A stretch of 64,000 nt of DNA, taken from contig NZ_JAJLLW010000002.1 in the NCBI RefSeq assembly GCF_020991005.1, positions 486,930 to 550,929 of the forward strand, in the 5' to 3' direction. The notes beneath the pieces are model-generated. The model did not search any database and was not told the DNA's origin. It was given only the letters and a program-made list of their open reading frames with translations. Origin of the DNA: Halomonas sp. CUBES01 (lineage in GTDB: Bacteria > Pseudomonadota > Gammaproteobacteria > Pseudomonadales > Halomonadaceae). Both the position numbers and the translations under genes were made by a program. Below, in pieces: positions 21,752 through 31,159 of this stretch (positions are counted from its first letter, which is position 1; every line of letters begins with the position of its first letter).

Positions 21752-23467
21752 ATGGCTATTATGACTTTTGGAGCCCGTATGATGGGCGGGCTACAGCAAC
21801 TGGGCCGCTCTCTGATGCTGCCCATTGCGGTGTTACCTATCGCTGGCCTGCTATTACGTTTGGGCCAGCCCGATCTGCTGGATATTGCCTTTATCGCCAG
21901 TGCGGGCGAAGCAATATTCGCTAATCTGGCGCTGATTTTTGCCATTGGTTTGGCGGTGGGCTTTGCCAATGACAGCAATGGCGCAGCGGGCCTGGCTGGC
22001 GTTATTGGTTACTTGGTTCTCGATGCAGTGCTGAACTCTCTCAATCCAGAGATTAATATGGGGGTGTTGGCGGGCATCATCATCGGCAGCGTGGCGGGCT
22101 TACTTTATAACCGCTACCAAGCAATCCAGTTGCCAGACTACTTGGCTTTCTTCGGCGGGCGGCGCTTTGTGCCTATTGTCACCGGCCTTACTGCTGTGGT
22201 TCTGGGGTTCGCCTTTGGGATAATCTGGCCGCCCATTCAGCATGGCATTGATTTATTAGGCCAGTGGCTGATCAATGCCGGTGAGTTGGGGTTGTTTGTC
22301 TACGGGATGCTCAACCGGCTGTTAATCGTTACTGGCCTACATCATGTGCTCAACAGCCTGGTATGGTTTGTTTTTGGCAGCTTTGAAACGGCTTCTGGGG
22401 CGGTAGTTAGCGGGGATCTTAATCGCTTCTTCGCAGGCGATCCCACCGCAGGCCGCTTTATGGCGGGCTTTTTCCCAGTGATGATGTTTGGCCTGCCAGC
22501 CGCAGCGCTGGCCATGTACCACGCCGCGCCGAAAGGGCGACGTGCCCAAGTGGGTGGCCTGCTGTTGTCGCTGGCGTTGACCGCCTTCCTTACCGGTGTG
22601 ACTGAGCCTATCGAATTCACTTTTATGTTCCTTGCGCCGCTTCTCTATGGCCTACACGCTGTATTAACTGGTATTTCAGTCGCCTTGCTTCACTGGCTAG
22701 ACGTTAAGCTGGGCTTTACTTTCTCTGCAGGGGCCTTCGACTTCGCGCTCTCGTATGGGCTTTCTACCAATGGCTGGCTGATGTTGCCGGTAGGACTGGC
22801 CTATTTCGTTATCTACTACACGATTTTTCGCTGGGCGATCATGCGTTTCGACCTGCCAACGCCGGGCCGCGACCCCGAGACAGTAGCACCCGTTGGGACA
22901 GAAGCTGCTCCCAGTGAACGAGGCCCAGCCTTTGTGGCTGCTCTAGGTGGCGCAACCAACCTACAAAGCGTTGGTGCTTGCACCACTCGGCTGCGTTTGG
23001 TGCTAGAGAATCCCGATATTATCGACGAGGCAGCCCTTAAGGCGCTGGGCTCACGGGGGCTGCTGCGTCTTCAAGGTGGTGGTGTTCAGGTCATCGTAGG
23101 GCCGATTGCAGACGGCGTAGCTGATGAAATACGCACCGCACTAAGTGCTGCCGGGGAAGCACCTGAGCGGCAGGCCGTTCAAGGAAATTCTAGAGCCGAA
23201 GTAACTCCAGAAACCGATGTAGCGCCTATAGACTCTCAGGATAGGCTAGCTTGGCAGCAGGCTTTGGGAGGCGAACGGAATGTGCGCAGCGCGACGGCCG
23301 TTGCCTCCACTCGGCTGCGCTTGGAGCTGGCCGATGCCGCTGCGCTAGACGAGGAAGCCCTGACTAGACTGGGCGCTCACGGCGTGCAGCGTCTGGAGCG
23401 TGGGGTAATACATGTGCTAATCGGTGAACGGGCAAGCTCGGTGGCCTTGGGGTTATCATTGCCCTGA
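21752..23467 (+). CDS. nagE: PTS N-acetylglucosamine permease EIICB with a second, degenerate EIIB domain
   Basis: 571 residues. The EIIC channel (about 1-370, some ten membrane helices; starts FGARMMGGLQQLGRSLMLPI) transports GlcNAc. A first EIIB domain (about 390-465) has the phosphorylatable C410 in VGACTTRLRL. A second EIIB-like domain (about 495-571) aligns well (VASTRLRLEL, LGAHGVQRLERGVIHVLIG) but has no cysteine at that position. E. coli PtsG has about 477 residues, so the extra length is this second domain. It receives phosphate from the adjacent fusion protein. Confidence 0.92.
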   Translation: MAIMTFGARMMGGLQQLGRSLMLPIAVLPIAGLLLRLGQPDLLDIAFIASAGEAIFANLALIFAIGLAVGFANDSNGAAGLAGVIGYLVLDAVLNSLNPEINMGVLAGIIIGSVAGLLYNRYQAIQLPDYLAFFGGRRFVPIVTGLTAVVLGFAFGIIWPPIQHGIDLLGQWLINAGELGLFVYGMLNRLLIVTGLHHVLNSLVWFVFGSFETASGAVVSGDLNRFFAGDPTAGRFMAGFFPVMMFGLPAAALAMYHAAPKGRRAQVGGLLLSLALTAFLTGVTEPIEFTFMFLAPLLYGLHAVLTGISVALLHWLDVKLGFTFSAGAFDFALSYGLSTNGWLMLPVGLAYFVIYYTIFRWAIMRFDLPTPGRDPETVAPVGTEAAPSERGPAFVAALGGATNLQSVGACTTRLRLVLENPDIIDEAALKALGSRGLLRLQGGGVQVIVGPIADGVADEIRTALSAAGEAPERQAVQGNSRAEVTPETDVAPIDSQDRLAWQQALGGERNVRSATAVASTRLRLELADAAALDEEALTRLGAHGVQRLERGVIHVLIGERASSVALGLSLP

Positions 23468-23478
23468 TTTGGCGATAA

Positions 23479-23505
23479 GGCTGCCCCAGAGAAATAAGGG
23501 CGGCC
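23479..23505 (+). terminator. Weak terminator-like hairpin after the nag operon
   Basis: GGCTGCCC at 23479-23486 pairs with GGGCGGCC at 23498-23505 (one G-T pair) around an 11-nt loop. There is no T-run, so efficiency is doubtful. The A/T-ended composition of the nag module fades in this 131-base gap. Confidence 0.35.
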
Positions 23506-23598
23506 ATTCCCAATCGGTCTGGTTGTTTAGTCTTTATCTGGCTAGGAGCGTCAGGGATGAATCGGTTAAGCTAAATGCCCATACTTATGGAGTGCGTT

Positions 23599-24396
23599 AT
23601 GACACCTCGCCTGATTGTTTCTGACCTGGATGGCACCCTATTAGGAAGCGACCACTCCCTGCACGAAAGCACCGTCGAGGTGCTGAGGGCATTGGTGGAG
23701 CAGGGGCATCACGTCGCGTTGGCGTCGGGCCGTCATTATCACGATATGAAGGTGTTTCGCGATCAGCTGGCTATTCCGCTGCACTTGATTAGCACTAACG
23801 GCGCCTACGTTCATGATCCTGACGACGCCTTGCTGGCGGCGAATCACCTCGCGCCCGAGCATGCCAAGGCGCTGATTGGTCTGCCGCGTCCGCCCCAGGT
23901 GCGGTTGAATCTCTATCGCGAAAGCGGCTGGCACATCGATGCTGAGGCGCCGCACCTGCTGTCGCTGCACGCCTCTACCGGCTTTACCTACGACGTGGTG
24001 CCGCCGGCGCAGATGGACATTCACGGCGTGGGCAAGGTGCTTTATCTGGGCGACCCCGACGCGCTTGCCGAACTGGAGGCCAGCGCCCGGCAAGCCCACG
24101 GCCGTGAGCTGCACATTACCTACTCGACGACCGACTCGCTGGAAATCATGGCCTACGGGGTCAATAAAGGCGAAGCGTTGACCTCGTTGCTGACGCGGCT
24201 GGGCTTGACGCCTGCCGACTGTCTGGCGTTTGGCGATAACCTCAACGACACGGAAATGCTCAGCCTGGCTGGCGAAGCCCAGGTGATGGCTAACGCCCAT
24301 CCCGCGCTGTTCGACCGGGTGGCGGGCGGTGAGCGAATCGGTCACCACGGTGAGGCCGCCGTTGCCCAGTGGCTGCGCAAGCGCTTTGGGCTGTAA
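23599..24396 (+). CDS. Cof-type HAD-IIB sugar phosphatase
   Basis: 265-residue haloacid dehalogenase-like hydrolase. Motif I is SDLDGTLLGSDHSL, the mid-region GVNKGEALTSLL gives the motif III lysine, and FGDNLNDTEML is motif IV. The inserted C2-type cap is that of Cof/YidA proteins, which dephosphorylate sugar phosphates and flavin mononucleotide. The ATG at 23599 has GGAG seven bases upstream; the earlier ATG at 23575 does not fit the family. It lies between the nag and glucose-uptake genes, so a sugar-phosphate substrate is reasonable, though the specific one is unknown. Confidence 0.85.
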   Translation: MTPRLIVSDLDGTLLGSDHSLHESTVEVLRALVEQGHHVALASGRHYHDMKVFRDQLAIPLHLISTNGAYVHDPDDALLAANHLAPEHAKALIGLPRPPQVRLNLYRESGWHIDAEAPHLLSLHASTGFTYDVVPPAQMDIHGVGKVLYLGDPDALAELEASARQAHGRELHITYSTTDSLEIMAYGVNKGEALTSLLTRLGLTPADCLAFGDNLNDTEMLSLAGEAQVMANAHPALFDRVAGGERIGHHGEAAVAQWLRKRFGL

Positions 24397-24495
24397 GCGC
24401 TTTACCACCTTAGTCGAGGCTACCTTGTCAGCACCGCTGCGCTCGCCCATGCTCAATGCCCCTTGATAACAATAATATGGGATACGTCTGCCGCG

Positions 24496-25248
24496 ATGAC
24501 CTCCGCCACCCCGACTTCCTCCGCCCCGACCAAGCCCGCAACGCTGTTCGTGGTCGATGATGACCCGGAAATCTGTGAACTGCTGGCGGATTATCTGGGG
24601 CGTCACGGCTATCAGGTGTTTACCGCCCAGGATGCCGATGCCTTGCGAGCGCTTATGCACAATGGCGCAGCGGATCTGTTGATCGTCGATCTGATGCTGC
24701 CTGGGGACGACGGCTTTTCGATCTGTCGCGAGGTGCGCAAGCACAGCGATGTGCCGATCATCATGCTCACGGCCAGCGCCGACGAAACCGACCGCATTCT
24801 GGGCCTGGAACTGGGCGCCGACGACTATCTGGGGAAGCCCTTCAACCCCCGGGAGCTGCTGGCTCGGATCAAGGCAGTGCTGCGCCGCACGCGACCGGTG
24901 GCGCCCACGCCCAGCGCCGGCCAGGCGCGCTGCGTGAGGTTTGGCGACTGGCAGCTAGATCGCATGACCCGCGAACTGATCGACCGGCAGGGAGAGCGCA
25001 CCGCGCTGTCCGGGGCCGATTTTCAGCTGCTGCAGGTCTTTCTGGAGCGCCCCGCCACCGTGCTTACCCGTGACGATCTCTACGCGCTGACCCGTGGCCG
25101 TGATGCGCCGCCGCTGGACCGTTCGATTGACGTCCACGTCTGTCGGCTACGCCAGCGGCTGGGCGAAGATGCCCAGCATTCGCAGCTGATTCGCACCGTC
25201 CGGGGCGCCGGCTATATTCTCACCGCCCGTGTCGATGCGCTGACGTGA
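24496..25248 (+). CDS. gltR: OmpR-family response regulator, GltR-like
   Basis: About 250 residues: receiver domain with FVVDDDPEICE acidic pocket, phospho-acceptor aspartate in LLIVDLMLPGDDG and the conserved lysine in DYLGKPFNPRE, then a winged-helix DNA-binding domain ending RTVRGAGYIL. Start taken at 24496, shortly before the receiver; its ribosome site is weak. It overlaps its kinase gene and sits directly upstream of a glucose ABC transporter, as Pseudomonas GltR does, so control of glucose uptake is inferred. Confidence 0.85.
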   Translation: MTSATPTSSAPTKPATLFVVDDDPEICELLADYLGRHGYQVFTAQDADALRALMHNGAADLLIVDLMLPGDDGFSICREVRKHSDVPIIMLTASADETDRILGLELGADDYLGKPFNPRELLARIKAVLRRTRPVAPTPSAGQARCVRFGDWQLDRMTRELIDRQGERTALSGADFQLLQVFLERPATVLTRDDLYALTRGRDAPPLDRSIDVHVCRLRQRLGEDAQHSQLIRTVRGAGYILTARVDALT

Positions 25249-26732
25249 GCAGGGCTCGCTGGTCAGGGTTCAAGCGTCGCGCCGCACGCTGGCTGCCGAC
25301 CACGCTGCGCGGTCGCTTTGTGATCATCATGCTGGCGGGCGTGCTGGTGGCGCAGATCGCAAGCTATGCCATCTGGACATCCCAAGTACGCGCGAGTCAG
25401 CTGCGCCAGCTCGATGAGCTGTCCACCAACATGGCGGTCAGCATTGCCTCGACGATGCAGTATTTCCGCTCGCTGCCCTACGAGTACCGCCACATCGTAC
25501 TCGACCAGCTGCGCAACATGGGCGGCACGCGCTTTTTCGTCAGCATCAACGAGCGCCGCCTGGCCATCGAGGACATCGGTTCGGGGCCTGAAAAGCGGGT
25601 AGTGGTGGATAACGTCCGTGCCATCCTCACCGAACGGCTCAATATCGACGATGTGGTGGTTGAGTTTTCTCGCCCCGAGACGCTTCGCGTATTGAATAAC
25701 CAAGTGCTGCTTAAAGATCTGCCACCGCGCTGGGGCCAGCACAGCCTGCTGATGGAGCCGCTTTCTCCGCCGATTCTGGTGGTGCAACTGGAGCTGGCCC
25801 CCGACACCTGGCTGTACGTGGCCACGCTACTCGGCGTGCCGGATATCTTTTCGGGGTATCGATGGCTGTCCGAAGAGCGCGTGCTAGTGGGTCTTCTGGT
25901 GCTGCTCAGCGTGATTGCGCTGTCACTGCTGGGCATTCGCAGCGCGACCCGCCCCTTGGCGCGGCTTTCCAGAGCGGCATTGCAGCTCGGCGATGACCTG
26001 GATATGCCTCCGCTCAAGGAAAGCGGCCCCAAAGAGGTGGCCGCCACGGCAGTGGCATTCAACCGCATGCAGCAGCGCATCCGCGAGCAGATCGAAGAGC
26101 GGGAGCGGCTGTTCTCGGCGATTTCCCATGACCTGAAAACCCCGCTCACCCGGCTACGCCTGCGCGCCGAAATGCTCGATGACGAGGTTCAGCGTGAGCG
26201 TTTCTGTGCGGCACTGGACGAGCTGGATAGTCTGGTGAAGGGCGCGCTGGCTTCGGTGAAAGGTCTGGACCTTCATGAAACACCCGAGCCGGTGGCGTTT
26301 GGGCCGATGATCGACGACATCGCCGAGGCGCTGCGTCTGCAGGGCGGCGACGTCACCGTTCGAGGCGAGGTGCCGCCGCTCACCGTCAAGCCCCTGGCGT
26401 TCAAACGCTGCCTGGCCAACCTGCTGGAAAACGCCGTCTTCTATGGCCAGCGAGCCGAGGTGTTGCTCACCGAGCACGCCAGCGCCGTCACTATCCAGAT
26501 TCGCGACCATGGCCCAGGCATTCCGGATTCGCAGCTTTCGCGGGTGTTTTCGCCGTTTGTCCGCCTGGAGCCTTCGCGCAGCCGGAACACAGGCGGTAGC
26601 GGTTTAGGTCTGGGTATTGCCCGGCACATTGCCAAGGCTCACGGTGGTGATATTCAACTGGCAAACCACCCTCAGGGCGGGCTGTGCGTCACCCTGACAA
26701 TCCCTCTCCATGAAACTATTACCGACTTGTAA
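25245..26732 (+). CDS. gtrS: Sensor histidine kinase, GtrS-like
   Basis: 495-residue membrane kinase. TM1 is at about 24-44, a periplasmic sensor region of about 160 residues follows, TM2 at about 206-228 and HAMP after it. The dimerisation box has phospho-histidine H295 in AISHDLKTPLTRL. The ATPase domain carries NLLENAVFYG and GSGLGLGIARHIAKAHGG. GTG start overlaps the regulator stop by four bases (GTGA). Partner and neighbours suggest it senses a glucose-derived periplasmic metabolite, as the Pseudomonas kinase does. Confidence 0.87.
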   Translation: MSRARWSGFKRRAARWLPTTLRGRFVIIMLAGVLVAQIASYAIWTSQVRASQLRQLDELSTNMAVSIASTMQYFRSLPYEYRHIVLDQLRNMGGTRFFVSINERRLAIEDIGSGPEKRVVVDNVRAILTERLNIDDVVVEFSRPETLRVLNNQVLLKDLPPRWGQHSLLMEPLSPPILVVQLELAPDTWLYVATLLGVPDIFSGYRWLSEERVLVGLLVLLSVIALSLLGIRSATRPLARLSRAALQLGDDLDMPPLKESGPKEVAATAVAFNRMQQRIREQIEERERLFSAISHDLKTPLTRLRLRAEMLDDEVQRERFCAALDELDSLVKGALASVKGLDLHETPEPVAFGPMIDDIAEALRLQGGDVTVRGEVPPLTVKPLAFKRCLANLLENAVFYGQRAEVLLTEHASAVTIQIRDHGPGIPDSQLSRVFSPFVRLEPSRSRNTGGSGLGLGIARHIAKAHGGDIQLANHPQGGLCVTLTIPLHETITDL

Positions 26733-26783
26733 TAAACCTTCAACACTATGCAGGAATCGGTAACGCCTTTGCGGTGGTGTTTT

Positions 26784-26814
26784 ACAGTACGCTGTTACCT
26801 GTCATCGACAGTAC
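26784..26814 (+). promoter_or_regulatory. Operator-like repeats upstream of gtsA
   Basis: ACAGTAC occurs twice at 24-base spacing (26784-26790 and 26808-26814). A CTGTC-ATC-GACAG dyad lies at 26799-26811. They sit 26 bases before the gtsA ATG in a 107-base gap, where a GltR or catabolite-regulator site would be expected. No protein assignment can be made from sequence alone. Confidence 0.35.
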
Positions 26815-26839
26815 ACAACAACAACACCAGGAGTTACCC

Positions 26840-28105
26840 ATGCCTATGTTGAAGAAAACCAGCCTTGTGCTTGCCACCTCGCTTGCCGGTCTGACCATGG
26901 CGTCTCAGGCGCAGGCCAACGACGTTGAAGTGCTGCACTGGTGGACCTCCGGCGGCGAAGCCCGCGCTGCCAATGTCCTCAAGGAGCTGATGGAAGCCGA
27001 AGGTTACGGCTGGGAAGATTTTGCCGTGGCAGGTGGCGGCGGTGAAACGGCCATGACGGTGCTGAAGTCCCGGGCCATGTCGGGCAATCCACCCTCAGCG
27101 GCGCAGATCAAAGGCCCCGAAATTCAGGAGTGGGGCGAGCTTGGCCTGCTGGGCAATCTGAATGACGTTGCTGAGGCGGAAAACTGGGATGCGCTACTGC
27201 CCGAGGTGGTCGCCGAGATCATGCAGCACGACGGCCAGTACGTGGCTGTGCCTGTCAACGTCCATCGGGTCAACTGGCTGTGGGCCAATCCCGAGGTTCT
27301 GGACGACGCCGGCGTTGACATGCCGACCACCCTCGACGAGCTGTTCGAAGCAGGCGACGCCATTCGCGAGGCGGGCTACATTCCACTGGCCCACGGCGGC
27401 CAGGCATGGCAGGACGCCACCGTCTTTGAAAGTGTTGTCATCGGCAGCCAGGGCGGTGAGTTTTACCAGCGTGCGCTGGTCGACCTCGACCCCGAGGCGC
27501 TGGGCGGCGAGCAGATGGTCGATGCGCTGGAAGATTTCAAGCAGCTGCGCGAGCTGATGGACGACGGCATGTCCGGGCGCGACTGGAACATCGCTACCGG
27601 GATGGTGATCGACGGTGAGGCCGCCATGCAGATGATGGGCGACTGGGCCAAGGGCGAGTTTACCGCACGCGGCCTGACGGCCGGCGAAGACTACCTGTGC
27701 GCCCCGGCGCCGGGCACCGAAGACGTGTTTGCCTTCAACATCGATAGCCTGGCCATGTTCCGGGTCAGCGATGACGGAGAGCGGGAAGCCCAGCAAGCGC
27801 TGGCCCGCCTGGTGCTCGAGCCGACCTTCCAGGAAGCCTTCAATCTGGCCAAGGGGTCGATTCCCGCCCGCCCGGATCTGGACATGAGCAAATTCGACAG
27901 CTGCGCCCAGCAGTCGCTCAGCGACTTCCAGCGCACCGCTGAAGAAGGCGGCCTGGTACCCAGCATGGCCCATGGCATGGCGGTACGTGCCGATATCCAG
28001 GGGGCCATCTTCGATGTGGTGACCAACTACTTCAACGACGAGGAGATGCCGGCGGAAGAAGCCGCCGAGCGTCTGGTCAACGCGGCGGAAGCCGCCTCGT
28101 TCTAA
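26840..28105 (+). CDS. gtsA: Glucose/sugar ABC transporter substrate-binding protein GtsA
   Basis: 421-residue periplasmic binding protein of the CUT1 (family 1 extracellular solute-binding) group. The signal peptide MPMLKKTSLVLATSLAGLTMASQAQA is split here by its hydrophobic core and ends in AQA before NDVEVLHWW. The WWTSGGE and AGGGGETAMTVLKSR segments resemble Pseudomonas GtsA. ATG 26840 has CAGGAG upstream and starts exactly at the signal peptide; the longer frame from 26774 is not needed. It captures glucose or related hexoses for GtsBC. Confidence 0.88.
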   Translation: MPMLKKTSLVLATSLAGLTMASQAQANDVEVLHWWTSGGEARAANVLKELMEAEGYGWEDFAVAGGGGETAMTVLKSRAMSGNPPSAAQIKGPEIQEWGELGLLGNLNDVAEAENWDALLPEVVAEIMQHDGQYVAVPVNVHRVNWLWANPEVLDDAGVDMPTTLDELFEAGDAIREAGYIPLAHGGQAWQDATVFESVVIGSQGGEFYQRALVDLDPEALGGEQMVDALEDFKQLRELMDDGMSGRDWNIATGMVIDGEAAMQMMGDWAKGEFTARGLTAGEDYLCAPAPGTEDVFAFNIDSLAMFRVSDDGEREAQQALARLVLEPTFQEAFNLAKGSIPARPDLDMSKFDSCAQQSLSDFQRTAEEGGLVPSMAHGMAVRADIQGAIFDVVTNYFNDEEMPAEEAAERLVNAAEAASF

Positions 28106-28136
28106 CGTTCATTCGCAACGATTACAGGCGATGACA

Positions 28137-28159
28137 GGCGCCGTCGCGTCGGCGGCGCC
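28137..28159 (+). repeat. Intercistronic stem-loop between gtsA and gtsB
   Basis: GGCGCCG at 28137-28143 pairs with CGGCGCC at 28153-28159 around a 9-nt loop, in an 81-base gap. Hairpins here typically stabilise the upstream binding-protein mRNA so that it exceeds the permease messages, as at malE-malF. There is no T-run. Confidence 0.45.
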
Positions 28160-28186
28160 ACCGCTTTCTGGCGAGGACGTTTCTCC

Positions 28187-29113
28187 ATGAAAAACACTGC
28201 TACCCCGCGCGTTGGGCATCCCGCCCCACGTGCGGCGACTTCGGGTGGGCTGCAGGCGTGGTTGCCGCGGCTTGTGCTGGCCCCGTCGGTCGCCATCTCG
28301 CTGTTCTTTGTTTATGGCTTCATGCTGTGGACCTTTATTCTATCGCTGACCAGCTCGCGCATGCTGCCGAGCTACGACTTCGTCGGCTTTGGCCAGTACG
28401 CGCGCCTGATGGCCAATGAACGCTGGTGGGTGGCGTCCACTAACCTGATGATCTTTGGCACGCTGTTCGTGGTGATTTGCCTGGTGATCGGCGTTTTATT
28501 GGCCATGCTGCTCGACCAGAAAATTCGCCAAGAAGGCGCGCTGCGTACGGTCTACCTCTACCCCATGGCATTGTCCTTCATCGTCACCGGGGTGGTCTGG
28601 AAATGGCTGCTCAACCCCGGCCTGGGAATCCAGGCGATGGTGCAAAGCTGGGGCTTTGAAGCGTTTCGCTTTGACTGGATCGTTGATCCGGATATGGCCA
28701 TTTACACCCTGGTAATTGCCGCCGTGTGGCAGGCGTCGGGCTTCGTCATGGCGCTGTTCCTGGCTGGCTTGCGCGGCATCGACGACAGCATTGTCAAGGC
28801 GGCGCAGCTCGACGGTGCCAGCCTACCGCGGATCTATTGGCGGGTCGTCATGCCCTGTTTGCGGCCGGTGGTGTTCAGCGCGGTGATGATTCTGGCGCAC
28901 ATCGCCATCAAAAGTTTCGATCTGGTGGTGGCGCTGACCGGCGGCGGGCCAGGCTACGCCACCGATCTGCCCGCCACCTTCATGTACACCCACGCTTTCA
29001 GTCGCGCTCAGATCGGGCTGGGCTCCGCCAGCGCCATGCTGATGCTGGGCGGCGTACTGGCGATCTTGATTCCGTATCTGTACTCCGAACTAAGGAGCCG
29101 CAAGCATGGCTAA
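28187..29113 (+). CDS. gtsB: Sugar ABC transporter permease GtsB
   Basis: 308-residue MalF-type permease with six predicted membrane helices after a short cytoplasmic N-terminus. The EAA loop is present around AAQLDGASLPRIYWRVVMPCLRPV, given here in halves: AAQLDGASLPR and IYWRVVMPC. It pairs with GtsC to form the channel for sugar delivered by GtsA. The stop overlaps the gtsC start by eight bases. Confidence 0.9.
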   Translation: MKNTATPRVGHPAPRAATSGGLQAWLPRLVLAPSVAISLFFVYGFMLWTFILSLTSSRMLPSYDFVGFGQYARLMANERWWVASTNLMIFGTLFVVICLVIGVLLAMLLDQKIRQEGALRTVYLYPMALSFIVTGVVWKWLLNPGLGIQAMVQSWGFEAFRFDWIVDPDMAIYTLVIAAVWQASGFVMALFLAGLRGIDDSIVKAAQLDGASLPRIYWRVVMPCLRPVVFSAVMILAHIAIKSFDLVVALTGGGPGYATDLPATFMYTHAFSRAQIGLGSASAMLMLGGVLAILIPYLYSELRSRKHG

Positions 29114-29984
29114 CGTGATTCGTCGTCAGACGCTGGGTGCGCGGGTCAGTCGCGCCGTGGTGTATAGCGTGCTGATCCTCGCGGCGGTGTTCTATCTGCT
29201 GCCCCTGATCGTGATGCTGATCACCTCGGTGAAACCGCTCAGCGAAATCAGTCCCGGCACGCTGTTGACGCTGCCTCAAGACCCTACTTTGACACCCTGG
29301 GTCAAAGCCTGGGGCGAAGCCTGCACCGGCATGCGCTGCGAAGGCGTCGGCGGTTACTTCTGGAATTCGTTTGCGATTGTCATTCCGGCGGTGCTGATCT
29401 CCACGACGATCGGCGCGCTGAACGGCTATGCCCTGACCAAATGGCGCTTCAAGGGCGCGAACCTGGTCTTTGCGCTGATGCTGTTCGGCTGTTTCATTCC
29501 CTTTCAGGTGGTGCTGTTGCCCATGGCGCAAACGCTGGGGTGGCTGGGCATTTCCAGCTCCCGCGCGGGCTTGATACTGGTTCACGTGGTGTTCGGGATT
29601 GCCTTTACCACGTTGTTTTTCCGTAACTTTTACGTGGGCATTCCCAATGAGCTGGTGTCGGCGGCAAAGCTCGACGGCGCCGGGTTTTTTCGCATTTTCT
29701 GGCGCATCCTGTTGCCTGTGTCGACGCCGATCATCGTGGTGTCGGTGATCTGGCAGTTCACCCAGATCTGGAATGACTTCCTGTTCGGCGTGGCGTTTTC
29801 CGCCCACAACACCCAGCCGGTTACCGTCGCCCTCAATAACCTGGTCAACACCTCCACCGGCGTGCGCGAATACAACGTGGACATGGCCGCGGCAATGATT
29901 GCTGCCTTGCCCACGCTGGTGGTGTACGTGCTGGCCGGTAAATATTTTGTGCGCGGGCTGACCGCAGGCTCCGTGAAAGGCTAA
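29106..29984 (+). CDS. gtsC: Sugar ABC transporter permease GtsC
   Basis: 292-residue MalG-type permease with six predicted helices. The EAA loop is at [20 protein letters not shown]. It overlaps gtsB, and twenty bases follow before the ATPase gene. Inner-membrane partner of GtsB in the glucose importer. Confidence 0.9.
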   Translation: MANVIRRQTLGARVSRAVVYSVLILAAVFYLLPLIVMLITSVKPLSEISPGTLLTLPQDPTLTPWVKAWGEACTGMRCEGVGGYFWNSFAIVIPAVLISTTIGALNGYALTKWRFKGANLVFALMLFGCFIPFQVVLLPMAQTLGWLGISSSRAGLILVHVVFGIAFTTLFFRNFYVGIPNELVSAAKLDGAGFFRIFWRILLPVSTPIIVVSVIWQFTQIWNDFLFGVAFSAHNTQPVTVALNNLVNTSTGVREYNVDMAAAMIAALPTLVVYVLAGKYFVRGLTAGSVKG

Positions 29985-30004
29985 TAACAACTAGGATTTT
30001 CATT

Positions 30005-31126
30005 ATGGCAGCGTTAGAAATCCACAATGTGCGCAAGGACTTCGGCAGCGAACGGGTGCTGAAGGATGTCAGTATTTCGATTGATTCCGGCGAGTTCCTG
30101 ATTCTGGTGGGGCCGTCGGGGTGCGGCAAGTCGACGTTGATGAACGCCATCGCCGGGCTCGAGCCGGTGACCAGCGGCTCTATCTGCATCGATGGTGAAG
30201 ATGTCACTTGGCGGACGCCCGCCGAGCGGGATATTGCCATGGTCTTCCAGTCCTACGCGCTCTATCCCAGCATGACGGTGCGCCAGAACATCAGCTTCGG
30301 GCTTGAAATGCGCAAGGTGCCCAAGCCCGAACGTCAGGCCGCCGTCGAGCGGGTGGCCGATCTGCTGCAAATTACCCATCTGCTGGAGCGCAAGCCCTCG
30401 CAGCTTTCCGGCGGGCAGCGCCAGCGAGTGGCCATGGGGCGTGCACTGGCGCGGGAGCCCAAGGTCTATCTGTTCGACGAGCCGCTGTCCAATCTGGATG
30501 CCAAGCTGCGCGTCGACATGCGCACGGAAATCAAGAAGCTGCATCAGCGTCTTGGCACCACCATCGTCTACGTGACCCACGACCAGGTAGAGGCCATGAC
30601 GCTTGCCGACTGCATTGCGGTGATGCGCGACGGCCATATCCTGCAGCTGGGCAGCCCCGACGAGGTCTACAACAATCCGGTGGACATGTTCGTGGCCGGC
30701 TTCATGGGCTCGCCGTCGATGAACTTCATCACGGCAACCCTCGAGCGGGACGGTGAGGGCTACGCGGTGCGTATTGCCACGCCGGAAGAAGAAGACCTTT
30801 GCCTGCCCTGGCCGGCAGCCCGGGTCACGGCGGCGATGGCCGAGAAGCTGGATCAGCCGGTGATTCTCGGCTTACGCCCCGAGCATTTCAGCGAAGAGGA
30901 TGAGCGCTTGACCACCCAGGCCGAGGGCACCTTGCTGCATACCCGTGTGACGGTGGTCGAGCCCACCGGGGCCGATATGCTGCTGCGCCTGCCGCTGGGT
31001 GAGCAGGAGGTAACCGCACGGGTTGGGCCCAAGTGCGCCGTTTCCCCCGGCGAACGTCTGGCGTTGCGGGTGGACATGGCGCGGGCGATCCTGTTCGACG
31101 CCGAGACCGAAAAGCGCATCGCCTAG
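30005..31126 (+). CDS. gtsD: Sugar ABC transporter ATPase GtsD (UgpC/MsmK type)
   Basis: 373-residue ABC ATPase energising GtsBC. Walker A is GPSGCGKST, the signature [15 protein letters not shown], and Walker [17 protein letters not shown]. The switch histidine is in [13 protein letters not shown]. The C-terminal ~120 residues form the TOBE/MalK regulatory domain (GLRPEHF). This is the last gene of the transport operon; 33 bases separate its stop from the convergent ycjF, with no obvious terminator. Confidence 0.92.
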   Translation: MAALEIHNVRKDFGSERVLKDVSISIDSGEFLILVGPSGCGKSTLMNAIAGLEPVTSGSICIDGEDVTWRTPAERDIAMVFQSYALYPSMTVRQNISFGLEMRKVPKPERQAAVERVADLLQITHLLERKPSQLSGGQRQRVAMGRALAREPKVYLFDEPLSNLDAKLRVDMRTEIKKLHQRLGTTIVYVTHDQVEAMTLADCIAVMRDGHILQLGSPDEVYNNPVDMFVAGFMGSPSMNFITATLERDGEGYAVRIATPEEEDLCLPWPAARVTAAMAEKLDQPVILGLRPEHFSEEDERLTTQAEGTLLHTRVTVVEPTGADMLLRLPLGEQEVTARVGPKCAVSPGERLALRVDMARAILFDAETEKRIA

Positions 31127-31159
31127 GTTGCCCTTGAAAGCCTGGTGTCCAGGGCGGTA

